Numbered from the stretch's first letter, positions 15,926 to 24,877 are shown. The stretch: 44,240 nt of DNA from an uncultured Eubacteriales bacterium (GCA_900316495.1 ONDC01000005.1:1-44240), one strand, 5' to 3'. Numbers and translations are program-made. The notes: generated from the sequence alone by a model not told the origin.

Positions 15926-16019
15926 AAAAATCGAGAAAAAGTAAGCGGAAGCACTCTGGACGGCGAATTTATTCACGCCACTTGGGAGACTACCGATTGC
16001 TCACGCGTTTCTGCTTTCT
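15926..16019 (-). ncRNA. Candidate small RNA antisense to the mraZ leader
   Basis: A consensus minus-strand promoter (16026-16054) would start an RNA near 16019. No reading frame follows. The RNA can close with GUGAGC (complement of 15999-16004) pairing to GCUUAC (complement of 15941-15946), followed at once by U5 and, nine bases later, another U5. Inside, GGUAG/CUUCC-like pairing and a GGCG...CGCC hairpin give a rod-like fold. The closing stem pairs through a G-U wobble on this strand but has an A-C mismatch on the plus strand, hinting that the minus-strand RNA is the one under selection. Size is about 85-95 nt. No match to 6S, SRP RNA or tmRNA was recognised. Confidence 0.5.
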
Positions 16020-16025
16020 GTTCTG

Positions 16026-16054
16026 ATTATACCATAGCTTTCCCCGTTTGTCAA
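16026..16054 (-). promoter_or_regulatory. Consensus promoter facing the mraZ promoter
   Basis: Minus strand TTGACA (complement of 16049-16054), 17-bp spacer, TATAAT (complement of 16026-16031), a 12/12 match. It points away from mraZ, towards the dcw promoter, and lies inside the mraZ leader. Confidence 0.78.
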
Positions 16055-16143
16055 ATAAATATGCGGGACGGCTGCATTTTATTCCGTTAATCCGGATTAT
16101 TTTTTTCAGGGACAGGAGTTTTGCGCAAAGGAGGGCGGACCGG

Positions 16144-16563
16144 ATGCTGATCGGCAGGGCTGTACATAATCTTGATACCAAGGGTCGGATCGTCATCCCC
16201 GCCAGATACCGGGACGACTTCGGCGCCTCGATTTTTGCGCTTTACGGCGTCAAGGGCTGTATCAGGCTGTATAACCGCGAGGAATTTGAAAAGCTCACGG
16301 AAAAGGTTATGAGCGGCGACATCAACAGGGATGCCTTCCGGCGCAAGGTCTTCGGTTCGGTCGAGCTGGTTTCCTTCGACGCGCAGGGACGTATCCTTCT
16401 GACGGAGGATCTCAGGAAAAAAGCAGGCATCACCGACAAGGTGTGCATGGTGGGTATGTACAACTGGCTCGAGCTGTGGAACGAGGACAGGCTTGCCGAG
16501 ATCGAGAAGGAGCTGACCACCGAGGAAGAACTCAAATGTATGGAAGCACTGGGTCTTGCCTGA
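16144..16563 (+). CDS. mraZ: Transcriptional regulator MraZ
   Basis: A 139-residue DNA-binding protein made of two AbrB/SpoVT-like repeats, each with its core motif: DTKGRIVIPARYRDDFG near residue 11 and DAQGRILLTEDLRKKAGI near residue 80. MraZ forms rings and represses its own division/cell-wall operon. ATG at 16144 follows AAAGGAGGG (16127-16135); the frame stays open leftwards to 16048, but that stretch is leader. It is the first gene of the dcw cluster; three candidate binding boxes lie at the promoter 220-270 bp upstream. Confidence 0.96.
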   Translation: MLIGRAVHNLDTKGRIVIPARYRDDFGASIFALYGVKGCIRLYNREEFEKLTEKVMSGDINRDAFRRKVFGSVELVSFDAQGRILLTEDLRKKAGITDKVCMVGMYNWLELWNEDRLAEIEKELTTEEELKCMEALGLA

Positions 16564-16587
16564 TGTGCGGAAGGCGAGGTTCGAAGC

Positions 16588-17514
16588 ATGGAATTCAGTC
16601 ATATTCCGGTGCTGTTTGAGGAGACGATCGCTTCTCTCGATGTGAAGCCCGACGGCGTTTACGTCGACTGTACGGCGGGCGGAGGCAATCACAGCGCCGC
16701 CATATTGCAGCGTCTGAGGGAAAACGGTAGGCTGATCTGCCTTGACCGCGATCCCGACGCGATTGCTGCCGTGACGGCACGTTTTTCGGGAGACGGCAGG
16801 GTCAGCGTGATTCAGACAAAATACAGCGCGGTGGCAGAGGTTCTTGCAGAGCTAAGAATTGCCGCCGTCGACGGCATTCTGATGGACATCGGCGTGTCGT
16901 CGCATCAGGTCGATACCGCCGAGAGAGGCTTTTCCTTCCACAAGGATGCTCCGCTCGACATGCGCATGAGTCAGGACGGCATAACCGCCGCCGATCTCTG
17001 CAATACCATGACATGGCAGCAGCTCGCCGAAATCTTCACAAGGTACGGCGAGGAAAAATTCTCGGTGCGTATCGCAAAGGCGATTTGCGCAGCAAGACAG
17101 GACAGGCCCGTGTCCACCACTTTCGAGCTGGCGGACATCATTTCGCGCGCGGTTCCGGCGGCTGCCAGACGTGCCGGTCATCCGGCGCGCAAGGTATTCC
17201 AGGCGCTCCGCATCGCCGTCAACGACGAGCTGGGCGAGCTGGAAAGAGGACTGCAGGCCGCCTTTGAATGTCTGAAGCCGGAGGGAAGGCTTTCGGTCAT
17301 CACGTTCCATTCCCTCGAGGACAGAATCGTTAAGCAGACCATGGCGAAGTGGTGCGAGGGCTGCACCTGCCCTCCGGAATTCCCGGTGTGTGTCTGCGGC
17401 AATAAGCCCAGAGCAAGACTGCTCCACAGAAAGCCGATCGTGCCTTCCGAGGAGGAGCTGGAGCGCAACCCGCGCAGCAGAAGCAGCAAGCTGCGCACAT
17501 GCGTCAGGCTGTGA
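16588..17514 (+). CDS. rsmH: 16S rRNA (cytosine1402-N4)-methyltransferase
   Basis: A 308-residue SAM-dependent methyltransferase (older name MraW) that methylates C1402 in the ribosomal decoding centre. It opens with the typical HIPVLFEETI. The SAM loop is YVDCTAGGGNHS; then come GILMDIGVSSHQVD, RGFSFHKDAPLDMRM, and the C-terminal VITFHSLEDRIVKQ. It ends with RSRSSKLRTCVRL, the usual C-terminus. It lies 24 nt after mraZ, as in most Gram-positive dcw clusters. The ribosome site (AAGGCGAGG) is weaker than those of its neighbours. Confidence 0.97.
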   Translation: MEFSHIPVLFEETIASLDVKPDGVYVDCTAGGGNHSAAILQRLRENGRLICLDRDPDAIAAVTARFSGDGRVSVIQTKYSAVAEVLAELRIAAVDGILMDIGVSSHQVDTAERGFSFHKDAPLDMRMSQDGITAADLCNTMTWQQLAEIFTRYGEEKFSVRIAKAICAARQDRPVSTTFELADIISRAVPAAARRAGHPARKVFQALRIAVNDELGELERGLQAAFECLKPEGRLSVITFHSLEDRIVKQTMAKWCEGCTCPPEFPVCVCGNKPRARLLHRKPIVPSEEELERNPRSRSSKLRTCVRL

Positions 17515-17580
17515 TTCCATAACCAAGAACAAAAAAACACTTATCTATACGAAAATCAATGCAACAGGGGGACAACAGTC

Positions 17581-18075
17581 ATGGTAGAATTTAACGGAAG
17601 CAACGCCTATCAGATGCACTATGAGGAAGGCGCGGCGGAAAAGAAAAAGCAGCAGCCGGAGGCGCCGGAGAAAAAGCGCATCCAGCCGAATATGACACTC
17701 AAGCTGAACCGGCGAAAGAAAAGCAAGCCTGTTCTGCCTCACAAGCCGGTTGTCAAGAAGGGAAGATCGCTGGACGCAGGCGAGGTCCGTCTGCTCTTTG
17801 CAGGAGGCTTTGCGTTCTGCGTGCTTATCGCGTTCTTTTCCTTTATCCTGCGATGCAACGCCAGTAATAATGAGCTGAGAAATACTCTCAATGAAAAGAA
17901 ACAGATTCTCGCCAATCTCCAGAGCGATTACTCCGGCTTGGTGGTGAAACGCGACCAGATTTTTGTGGATGAAGCGATAGAAGAATATGCCACGAAAAAT
18001 TTAGGCATGCAGCGAAAGGACGGCCATCAGACCAAATGGTTTGAGGTAGGCTGGGATGATGAATTTGACGACTGA
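17581..18075 (+). CDS. ftsL: Cell division protein FtsL-like
   Basis: A 164-residue bitopic membrane protein. A basic cytoplasmic N-terminus (Lys/Gln/Pro-rich, ~65 residues) precedes one membrane segment (LLFAGGFAFCVLIAFFSFIL, about 70-90). An extracellular coiled coil follows (NELRNTLNEKKQILANLQSDY), and then YATKNLGMQ, the region found near the end of FtsL/DivIC family members. Sequence is poorly conserved in this family; the call depends on topology and on the conserved slot between rsmH and the division transpeptidase. FtsL joins DivIB and DivIC in the division complex that activates FtsW and its partner PBP. The N-terminal tail is longer than in Bacillus FtsL. GGGGG lies 9-13 nt before ATG at 17581. 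Confidence 0.85.
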   Translation: MVEFNGSNAYQMHYEEGAAEKKKQQPEAPEKKRIQPNMTLKLNRRKKSKPVLPHKPVVKKGRSLDAGEVRLLFAGGFAFCVLIAFFSFILRCNASNNELRNTLNEKKQILANLQSDYSGLVVKRDQIFVDEAIEEYATKNLGMQRKDGHQTKWFEVGWDDEFDD

Positions 18076-18276
18076 GTGGTCGGGACATCAAACAAAAAAA
18101 AACATCGTCTCCTCGTTTCGCGCGGGAATACTTTCATTGATAATACAATAAACATTCTATAAGGCGTTTGCGTAAAAAAGGGTATTATTCAATCGCCTGT
18201 TTTTGTTGGCGTGAGAGTTGAGATCTTTTCTTGACTCTCGTTTTACTTGAAAGCGAAATATGACGGAGGTACGAAT
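18076..18276 (+). promoter_or_regulatory. ftsL-PBP intergenic leader with hairpin
   Basis: No gene is seen. GAGAGT (18213-18218) and ACTCTC (18234-18239) form a hairpin followed by GTTTTAC, an attenuator-like arrangement about 40 nt before the PBP start. A weak promoter-like pair TTTCAT/TTCTAT (17-bp spacer) lies near 18132-18160. Confidence 0.35.
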
Positions 18277-20745
18277 TTGATAAAGAAAATAAAAACCTTT
18301 TTTACACGGCATTACAGAAGGTATAAAAGGTTGGATCGGTTTTCCGCAAGGTTTGCCATACTTACGGTCTTGATTGGGCTGTTTGTTCTGGCTCTTTTTA
18401 TCAACCTTTTCAGGCTCATGGTGTTTCAGAAGGATAAGAATCAGCAGCGGGCGACTTCACAACAGCTCAAAATAACCGTCATACCTGCCAACAGGGGGTC
18501 AATCTATGATAAGAACGGCGAAACGCTGGTGCAAAGCGCCTCCGCGTGGGTGGTTAATATGGAGCCCAAGAAGCTTCGTGAGTATTACAACACAACGGAG
18601 CGCGAGATAATCTGTCAGAAGATAGCTGAAATCCTTGGTGTGCCCTTTGACACGGTGCTGAAGAGAAGCCAGTACAATGCCAGCACGGTCAAGGTGATGA
18701 AGAAGGCGGATAAGGATCAGAAGGATAAGCTTAACGCCTACATTTACCGTGACGTCTATCTGACAAAGGTCGATGTGAAGGACAAGGACGGAAAAACACA
18801 TAAAGAGGAGAAAGTATTCTTAACCGAAAAGATCAAGGCGGGCGAGTATCCGGAGCTGACTGTCGAGTGGGACGCCAAGAATCCGGGTGAGATAAAAGAG
18901 GTAAAGCTGGAAAAGGCCACGCTTAAGCGTTCAGAAAAATATCACTATATCAAAGGCGTCACGCTTCAGCAGGATACCAACCGCTATTATTTGCATGAGA
19001 CCCCGACTGCGGCGAACGTGATAGGCTATACTAATTTTGACAACGAAGGCTCTGTCGGCTTGGAAAGCTATTACGAGAAATACCTCCGGGGCATTGACGG
19101 CAAGGAAATCACTGCCAAAAACTCCCAGGGCGGCGAGATGCCTTTTGACTTCGATGACAACGTCACAAAACCTATCGAGGGCAACAGCATTACCCTGACG
19201 ATCGACGCCAAGATTCAGGCGATACTCGAAAAGTATCTCCGTCAGGCTGTCGTGGACAACAATGTCCAGAATCACGCGGCGGGCATCATCATGGATGCCA
19301 ATACCGGCGCCATACTTGCGATGGCGACCATGCCCGACTATGATCCCGCCAATTACCAGGAGGTTACCGATCCGGTCGCCCTCAAGAAGATCGCTGCCAT
19401 AGAGGATCAGAAGGAGAAGGATAAGGCGACACTTGAGGCGCAGCAGGAGCAATGGCGCAACAAGGCTGTCGCCGACGCGTATGAACCAGGATCGGTTTTC
19501 AAGCCTATCACCATGTCGTCGGCTCTCGAAGAGGGCGAGACGAAGATGGATGACACGTTTACCTGCGTTGGCTATCGTCTGGTGGGCAAGAGAAAGGTCA
19601 AGTGCGCCAAAACCAACGGCCACGGTCACGAAACCCTGACTGAGGGCATGATGAATTCCTGCAACCCGGTGCTTATGGAGCTGGGTCTGCGTCTGGGAAA
19701 AACCAATTTTTCCAAGTATTTCAAGTCGTACGGTCTGACCGCGTCCACAGGAATCGATCTCCCCGGCGAATCCGCGGGATTATTCCACACGGAAGAAGAC
19801 ATGACGGAGCTGGATCTTGCGCTTTGCTCGTTCGGTCAGTCGATGACGCTCACCCCTATACAGATGATAACGGCCATGACCGCTGTGGTAAACGGCGGGT
19901 ATCTGCTGAAGCCGTATGTGGTGGATTGCGTTACCGATCATGACGGCAATATTGTCAAGAGCAATGCCAAGTTCGTAAAACGTCAGGTGATCTCCGAGGA
20001 AACGTCCGCCAAGATGCGTACCATTCTTGAAGCCACCGCCAACAAGGGCGGTACGGCTCATAATGTTTACCTTCCCGGCTACCGCATTGGCGGCAAGACG
20101 GGAACCTCGGAAAAAATTGCGAAGCAGGCCAATACCAAGAGCAAGAAGAAGCTCTATGTCGCCTCCTTCTGCGGCATTGCCCCCATCGACGATCCGGAGG
20201 TCGTGGTACTGATCATGCTCGATGAGCCGGAGGGAAAGAGACACAGCGGCGGTTCCATTGCGGCGCCCGTGGTGCGCGGCATATTCAGCGAACTGCTTCC
20301 CTATCTCGGCGTGGATACGACCTACTCCGAGGAGGATCAGCAGATGATGGACACGTTTGTGCCGAATGTCGAGGGGAACGACGTCCGGAAGGCGCAGGAG
20401 GAGCTGGAAAAGAAGGGCTTCCATGTGAGAATCATCGGCGACGGAGAGACCGTTACGGCTCAGATCCCCACCGGCGGCAAGACCGCTCCCAAGTCCTGCA
20501 CAGTGGTGCTGAACACCGATTCCGGAGAGGAGATTCCGACAACTACGGTTCCGGGTCTGGTTGGACTTTCCCCCGCTAATGTGGCGCAGCTTGTCAAGGA
20601 TAAGAATCTCAACATCCGATATGCCGGTACCGGATATAACAGCAGAGACGGACTCTCGGTCTCTCAGGAAATACCAGCCGGAAGCGTAGTGGAAGAGGGA
20701 ACCGTCGTCACGGTGAATTTCACGGTTGACGGAATAAACGACTGA
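18277..20745 (+). CDS. Class B penicillin-binding protein with PASTA domains (PBP2x/SpoVD-like)
   Basis: An 822-residue monofunctional D,D-transpeptidase that cross-links septal (or spore cortex) peptidoglycan. One membrane anchor (26-46) is followed by a PBP dimerisation domain and the transpeptidase domain with SVFK (406-409, nucleophile S406), SCN (461-463) and KTG (607-609). Two PASTA domains follow (~692-750, ~757-820). TTG at 18277 is set by GGAGG (18265-18269) 7 nt upstream; an earlier in-frame TTG at 18247 lacks a site. A Lys/Glu-rich insert of about 60 residues sits in the pedestal region (near 165-230), and another of about 25 lies just before the catalytic serine. Position in the dcw cluster says division PBP (FtsI role), while SpoVD is a close relative; the two cannot be told apart here. 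Confidence 0.94.
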   Translation: MIKKIKTFFTRHYRRYKRLDRFSARFAILTVLIGLFVLALFINLFRLMVFQKDKNQQRATSQQLKITVIPANRGSIYDKNGETLVQSASAWVVNMEPKKLREYYNTTEREIICQKIAEILGVPFDTVLKRSQYNASTVKVMKKADKDQKDKLNAYIYRDVYLTKVDVKDKDGKTHKEEKVFLTEKIKAGEYPELTVEWDAKNPGEIKEVKLEKATLKRSEKYHYIKGVTLQQDTNRYYLHETPTAANVIGYTNFDNEGSVGLESYYEKYLRGIDGKEITAKNSQGGEMPFDFDDNVTKPIEGNSITLTIDAKIQAILEKYLRQAVVDNNVQNHAAGIIMDANTGAILAMATMPDYDPANYQEVTDPVALKKIAAIEDQKEKDKATLEAQQEQWRNKAVADAYEPGSVFKPITMSSALEEGETKMDDTFTCVGYRLVGKRKVKCAKTNGHGHETLTEGMMNSCNPVLMELGLRLGKTNFSKYFKSYGLTASTGIDLPGESAGLFHTEEDMTELDLALCSFGQSMTLTPIQMITAMTAVVNGGYLLKPYVVDCVTDHDGNIVKSNAKFVKRQVISEETSAKMRTILEATANKGGTAHNVYLPGYRIGGKTGTSEKIAKQANTKSKKKLYVASFCGIAPIDDPEVVVLIMLDEPEGKRHSGGSIAAPVVRGIFSELLPYLGVDTTYSEEDQQMMDTFVPNVEGNDVRKAQEELEKKGFHVRIIGDGETVTAQIPTGGKTAPKSCTVVLNTDSGEEIPTTTVPGLVGLSPANVAQLVKDKNLNIRYAGTGYNSRDGLSVSQEIPAGSVVEEGTVVTVNFTVDGIND

Positions 20746-20825
20746 TAGACTGTTATACTATAACACAATCATCCCCTTCTGATTCGCCGGCAACCGGATT
20801 ATATTGCAAAGGAATGAGTGAAACA

Positions 20826-22268
20826 ATGCGGCTTCAGGAAATAATGAACGGCATCAGCTATACAGGTCATCTTCGCGACTGCGAGATCACCGACCTCACC
20901 TCGGATTCGCGGAAGGTTTCGGATGGCATTGTATTTGTCTGTATCAGGGGACTCAAGAGCGACGGGCACGACTTTGCTCAGGCCGCTGCCGCCAACGGCG
21001 CCTCCGCGATTGTCTGCGAGCGCGATCTGGGACTGGACAATCAGCTCATCGTGGAGTCCACACGAGAGGCGTTCGCCGCCATGTGCGAAAACTTCATGGG
21101 GCATCCGCTGCAAAGGCTTAAGCTGATAGGCGTCACGGGAACCAACGGCAAGACTTCCACGACCTTCATTACCAAGCAGGTGTTGGAAAGAAGCGGTCAT
21201 AAGTGCGGTCTGATCGGTACCATACAGAATATGATAGGCGACGAGGCGCTCCACACCGAGTTCACCACGCCCGATACCTACGAGCTTCACAGCCTGTTTG
21301 CAAGAATGGCGGACGCGGACTGCGAATTTGTCGTAATGGAGGTGTCCTCGCACGCACTGGAGCAGGGGCGCGTGGCCGGGCTGCATTTTGCGGCCGCCTG
21401 CTTCACCAATCTCAGCGAGGATCATCTGGACTTTCACGGCACGATGGAGGCCTATTTCGGCGCGAAGGCAAAGCTCTTCGCCATGACTGACTGCGCCATC
21501 ATCAATATCGACGACGCATGGGGCAATAAGCTGCGGATCGGCGACGACGTGGAGCTGATTACCTACGGAATTGACAACGGACTTGCCGACATCGTCGCCA
21601 GAAACGTCGAATTCTTTGCCGACGGCGTGGGATTCACGCTCTGTGTGAGGGGCAGGGAATACAGGGTCAAGGTTCCCACCCCCGGCAGATTCTCGGCATA
21701 CAACGCTCTCAGCGCGGCGGGCTGCGCCGTGGCGGTCGGAGCGTCGCCGGATGCCGTGGCGGAGGCACTCAACCGTTCCACCGGCATCAAGGGCAGAGCG
21801 GAGGTCTTTCCGACGGGAAGAGACTTTACCATCATACTGGATTACGCCCACACCCCCGACGGCGTGGAAAACATCCTCAGCTCCATGCGCGCCGTCTCAA
21901 ACGGCAGACTGGTTGCCCTGCTGGGCTGCGGCGGAGACCGCGATCCTTATAAGCGCCCCTTGATGGGCGAGGCGGCGGCGAGGCTTTCGGATTTCGTCAT
22001 TGTCACCTCAGACAATCCCCGCACAGAGAACCCCGAGGAAATTATCAGACAGATTCTTCCCGGCGTGGAAAAGCACGAGACCCCCTACACCGTGATTGTC
22101 AACCGCCGTGAAGCCATGAAATACGCGGTGGAACACGCGCAGCCGGGCGACGTGATCGTGATGGCTGGCAAGGGACACGAGGATTATCAGATCATAGGCA
22201 AGGTAAAGGTTCACTTTGACGAGCGGGAAGTTCTCAGAGAAATTTTTGATTCGCTTGACATGCAGTAA
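20826..22268 (+). CDS. murE: UDP-MurNAc-L-Ala-D-Glu--2,6-diaminopimelate ligase
   Basis: Adds the third residue of the peptidoglycan stem peptide. The 480-residue product shows the ATP loop GTNGKT (105-110), MEVSSHALEQGRV, LDYAHTPDGVENIL and the DNPR motif (396-399), which in characterised MurE enzymes selects meso-diaminopimelate over lysine. ATG at 20826 is preferred to ATG at 20814 because the AAAGGA site (20808-20813) directly abuts the earlier one. It follows the PBP gene by 80 nt, in which a TGTTAT-ACT-ATAACA palindrome (20751-20765) is visible. The DNPR motif predicts a DAP-type wall for this organism. Confidence 0.97.
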   Translation: MRLQEIMNGISYTGHLRDCEITDLTSDSRKVSDGIVFVCIRGLKSDGHDFAQAAAANGASAIVCERDLGLDNQLIVESTREAFAAMCENFMGHPLQRLKLIGVTGTNGKTSTTFITKQVLERSGHKCGLIGTIQNMIGDEALHTEFTTPDTYELHSLFARMADADCEFVVMEVSSHALEQGRVAGLHFAAACFTNLSEDHLDFHGTMEAYFGAKAKLFAMTDCAIINIDDAWGNKLRIGDDVELITYGIDNGLADIVARNVEFFADGVGFTLCVRGREYRVKVPTPGRFSAYNALSAAGCAVAVGASPDAVAEALNRSTGIKGRAEVFPTGRDFTIILDYAHTPDGVENILSSMRAVSNGRLVALLGCGGDRDPYKRPLMGEAAARLSDFVIVTSDNPRTENPEEIIRQILPGVEKHETPYTVIVNRREAMKYAVEHAQPGDVIVMAGKGHEDYQIIGKVKVHFDEREVLREIFDSLDMQ

Positions 22269-22285
22269 AGGGTGATATATTATAT

Positions 22286-23656
22286 ATGAATAGCATGACA
22301 CTTACCGAGGTTGCCTCCGCCTTAGGAGCTGACCCTTCCGGGTATCCCGAAAGGGAGATCACAAACGTCACGCTTGACAGCCGCGAGGTAAACGACGGCT
22401 CGTTATTCATTGCCGTAAAGGGCGACCGCTTCGACGCTCACGACTTTGTCCCCGATGTGCTGGCAAAGGGCGCTGCCGCGGCGGTTTGTGAAAAGCGGAT
22501 AGAGGACGCGGAACAGGACAGAATGATTTATGTTCCCGATACCCGCCGCGCGCTGCTGGCGCTGGCAAAGCACTACAGAGCTGGGTTTGATATTCCTGTT
22601 GTGGGACTCACCGGCTCGGTAGGCAAGACGACCACCAAGGAAATGGTCGCCGCCGTGCTTTCTCAGAAGTACCGGACGCTCGCCACACAGGGCAATTTCA
22701 ACAACGAAATCGGATTGCCGAAGATGTGCTTCAAGCTTGACAGCAGCTATGAGGCGGCGGTGTTTGAGATGGGCATGAGCGGCTTTGGCGAGATCAGCCG
22801 CCTGACCGACGTCGCACGTCCTACGATTGGCATTATTACCAACATCGGCGTGTCTCATATAGAAATGCTCGGCTCCCGCGAGGGAATTCTCAAGGCGAAG
22901 ATGGAGATTCTGGAGGGCATGTCCCCCTCCGCGCCTCTGATCATCAACGGCGACAACGACCTTCTGCCGAAGGGCGTTGAGGGAATCGCCAATCCCGTTG
23001 TGGTATGCGGCATTTCCTGCCCCCACGCCGACTGCCGCGCCGAGAGCATCAGGCAGAGTCAGGATTCCATGAGCTTTGTCATCAACTATCGCGGTTCGCG
23101 CTATCCGGTGGAGCTTCCTGCCGTCGGCATGCACAACGTTTATAATGCCTGTATCGCCTTTGCTTGCGGGATGCTGCTGAATGTCTCACCCGAGCAGGCC
23201 GTGAAGGGTCTTTCGGAGTATGTGCCCACAGGAATGCGTCAGAAGATCGTCAGGCGCGGCGGTATTACCGTGATCGAGGACTGCTACAACGCAAGCCCCG
23301 ATTCCATCAAGGCTTCGCTGCGGGTATTGCGTGATCTGGACTGCAAGCGGAGGATTGCCGTGCTGGGTGACATGAAGGAGCTGGGAAGCTATTCCCGCAC
23401 CGCTCATCTGGAATGCGGAGCGGCTGCCGCGGAGAACGGCGTTGACGTGCTGCTTGCCTATGGCCCCGAAGCGAAGGCCTATGTCGAGGGAGCCGAGGGA
23501 GGCATACCCACGGCGCTTCATTTTGACGACAAGCGGGAGCTTGTGATGAAACTCTGCTCCATGCTTCAGGAGGGCGACGCGGTGCTGTTCAAGGCGAGTC
23601 GAGCCATGAAGTTAGAGGAAGCCATTGAATCGGTTTATGATGTGATCGCCGGTTAG
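22286..23656 (+). CDS. murF: UDP-MurNAc-tripeptide--D-Ala-D-Ala ligase
   Basis: Adds the D-Ala-D-Ala dipeptide to finish the cytoplasmic UDP-MurNAc-pentapeptide. The 456-residue product has the Mur ligase domains: ATP loop GLTGSVGKTTTKEM, TQGNFNNEIGLP, a substrate Asn/Glu segment (EMGMSGFGEI), and DCYNASPDSIKASL in the central-to-C-terminal part. It starts 17 nt after murE, with AAAGGGTGA at the murE stop as ribosome site. Confidence 0.97.
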   Translation: MNSMTLTEVASALGADPSGYPEREITNVTLDSREVNDGSLFIAVKGDRFDAHDFVPDVLAKGAAAAVCEKRIEDAEQDRMIYVPDTRRALLALAKHYRAGFDIPVVGLTGSVGKTTTKEMVAAVLSQKYRTLATQGNFNNEIGLPKMCFKLDSSYEAAVFEMGMSGFGEISRLTDVARPTIGIITNIGVSHIEMLGSREGILKAKMEILEGMSPSAPLIINGDNDLLPKGVEGIANPVVVCGISCPHADCRAESIRQSQDSMSFVINYRGSRYPVELPAVGMHNVYNACIAFACGMLLNVSPEQAVKGLSEYVPTGMRQKIVRRGGITVIEDCYNASPDSIKASLRVLRDLDCKRRIAVLGDMKELGSYSRTAHLECGAAAAENGVDVLLAYGPEAKAYVEGAEGGIPTALHFDDKRELVMKLCSMLQEGDAVLFKASRAMKLEEAIESVYDVIAG

Positions 23657-23710
23657 CGACAGGTATATATGGCGTAATTCTGAGCATAAAAATAAGGATG
23701 GTAATTGCAA

Positions 23711-24736
23711 ATGACACAGGAATTAATCAGTCTGCTGGCATCGGGAATTTCTTTCGGCGTTACAGCCGCTCTCGGAAAAAAGGTCATTCCGTGGCTCCAT
23801 AAGCTCAAATACGGTCAGACCATCAAAGAGATCGGTCCGAAGTGGCATGAGAAAAAGCAGGGTACTCCCACCATGGGCGGCATTATGTTTATTGCCGGCA
23901 TTCTTCTTTCTTTGCTCATTTGTCTGCCTTTGTACTATTATCTGAATAGCCGAGGCTCCTTTGAGTCCAGCTATGAGGACGTCACAAGCTACTGGGTGCG
24001 GATCATCGCCGGAATACTCATGGCGGCGATGTTCGGCGCGGTGGGATTCCTGGACGACTACATCAAGGTCGTCAAGAAACAGAATGACGGACTTACCCCG
24101 GGGCAGAAGATGATCTTTATGACCCTGATCGCCGGCGCGTTTCTGGCTACGCTCGCCATCAGCGGAGATGCAACGGTCACAACCATCCCGTTCTGCGCCA
24201 ATGATGTGGACGTGGGATTCTGGTTCTATCCCATTTCGCTGATCATGATTGTAGGCTTTGTCAATGCCGTGAATCTGACGGACGGCATAGACGGACTCTG
24301 TTCATCTGTGACGTTCTTTGCCGCGATCGTCTTTATTGTGATCGCCGGTATGCATAATATGTTCGGAATGAGCATTTTTGCCGCTGCGGTCGCCGGCGGA
24401 TGCCTGGGATTCCTGGTCTGGAACTTTTTCCCGGCAAAGGTGTTCATGGGCGATACAGGCTCGCTGTTTCTGGGCGGACTGTTCTGCGCGATGGCGTATG
24501 GAGTGAATATGCCGATACTCATTCCCCTTGTGGGCATTATCTATCTGTGTGAGGCCGGCTCTGTGATGCTTCAGGTCGGGTACTTCAAGCTGACCCACGG
24601 CAAGAGAATCTTCAAGATGAGCCCCATCCATCATCACTTTGAGATGAGCGGCTGGAGCGAGGTCAAGATTGTGTGGGTGTTCAGTGTGATTACCCTTATC
24701 GCGGGTGTCGCGGCGGTGGCGCTTTCGATTGCCTGA
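23711..24736 (+). CDS. mraY: Phospho-N-acetylmuramoyl-pentapeptide transferase
   Basis: Integral membrane enzyme that moves phospho-MurNAc-pentapeptide from UDP to undecaprenyl phosphate, giving lipid I. The 341 residues have about ten hydrophobic segments and the family motifs TPTMGG, GFLDDYIKV (Asp pair), NLTDGIDGL, FMGDTGSLFLGG and PIHHHFEMSGW. ATG at 23711 is 9 nt after AAGGATGG (23694-23701); TTG at 23705 is a possible alternative two codons earlier. Normally murD would follow; instead there is a terminator and then ftsW. Confidence 0.96.
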   Translation: MTQELISLLASGISFGVTAALGKKVIPWLHKLKYGQTIKEIGPKWHEKKQGTPTMGGIMFIAGILLSLLICLPLYYYLNSRGSFESSYEDVTSYWVRIIAGILMAAMFGAVGFLDDYIKVVKKQNDGLTPGQKMIFMTLIAGAFLATLAISGDATVTTIPFCANDVDVGFWFYPISLIMIVGFVNAVNLTDGIDGLCSSVTFFAAIVFIVIAGMHNMFGMSIFAAAVAGGCLGFLVWNFFPAKVFMGDTGSLFLGGLFCAMAYGVNMPILIPLVGIIYLCEAGSVMLQVGYFKLTHGKRIFKMSPIHHHFEMSGWSEVKIVWVFSVITLIAGVAAVALSIA

Positions 24737-24814
24737 GTGAGACGGACTGACTGATTTGCGTGCGTGTTCCGGAGGAACAGTCCCCTGTGGAACGCGCATG
24801 CTCCGGCGGATTTG

Positions 24815-24842
24815 CCTTCCCTATCTACGGGAAGGATTTTTC
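24815..24842 (+). terminator. Terminator between mraY and ftsW, where murD is missing
   Basis: Perfect 7-bp stem CCTTCCC (24815-24821) / GGGAAGG (24829-24835) followed by ATTTTT. A second hairpin GCGTGTTCC/GGAACGCGC lies just upstream (about 24762-24795). The cluster is thus split into two transcription units here, or this is an attenuator. Confidence 0.7.
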
Positions 24843-24877
24843 CGACTTAAGAGACTTTTTTATCTCATTTTTACACA

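Noticed and set aside
15926..16019. SRP RNA, 6S RNA or tmRNA as identity of the candidate sRNA
   Set aside because: The GGAAG/AGCAG SRP loop, the large central bubble of 6S RNA and the tRNA-like ends of tmRNA are not visible; size also differs from 6S and tmRNA.
16048..16143. N-terminal extension of mraZ
   Set aside because: MraZ family proteins begin near MLIGRAVHNLD, and the ideal ribosome site AAAGGAGGG directly precedes ATG at 16144.
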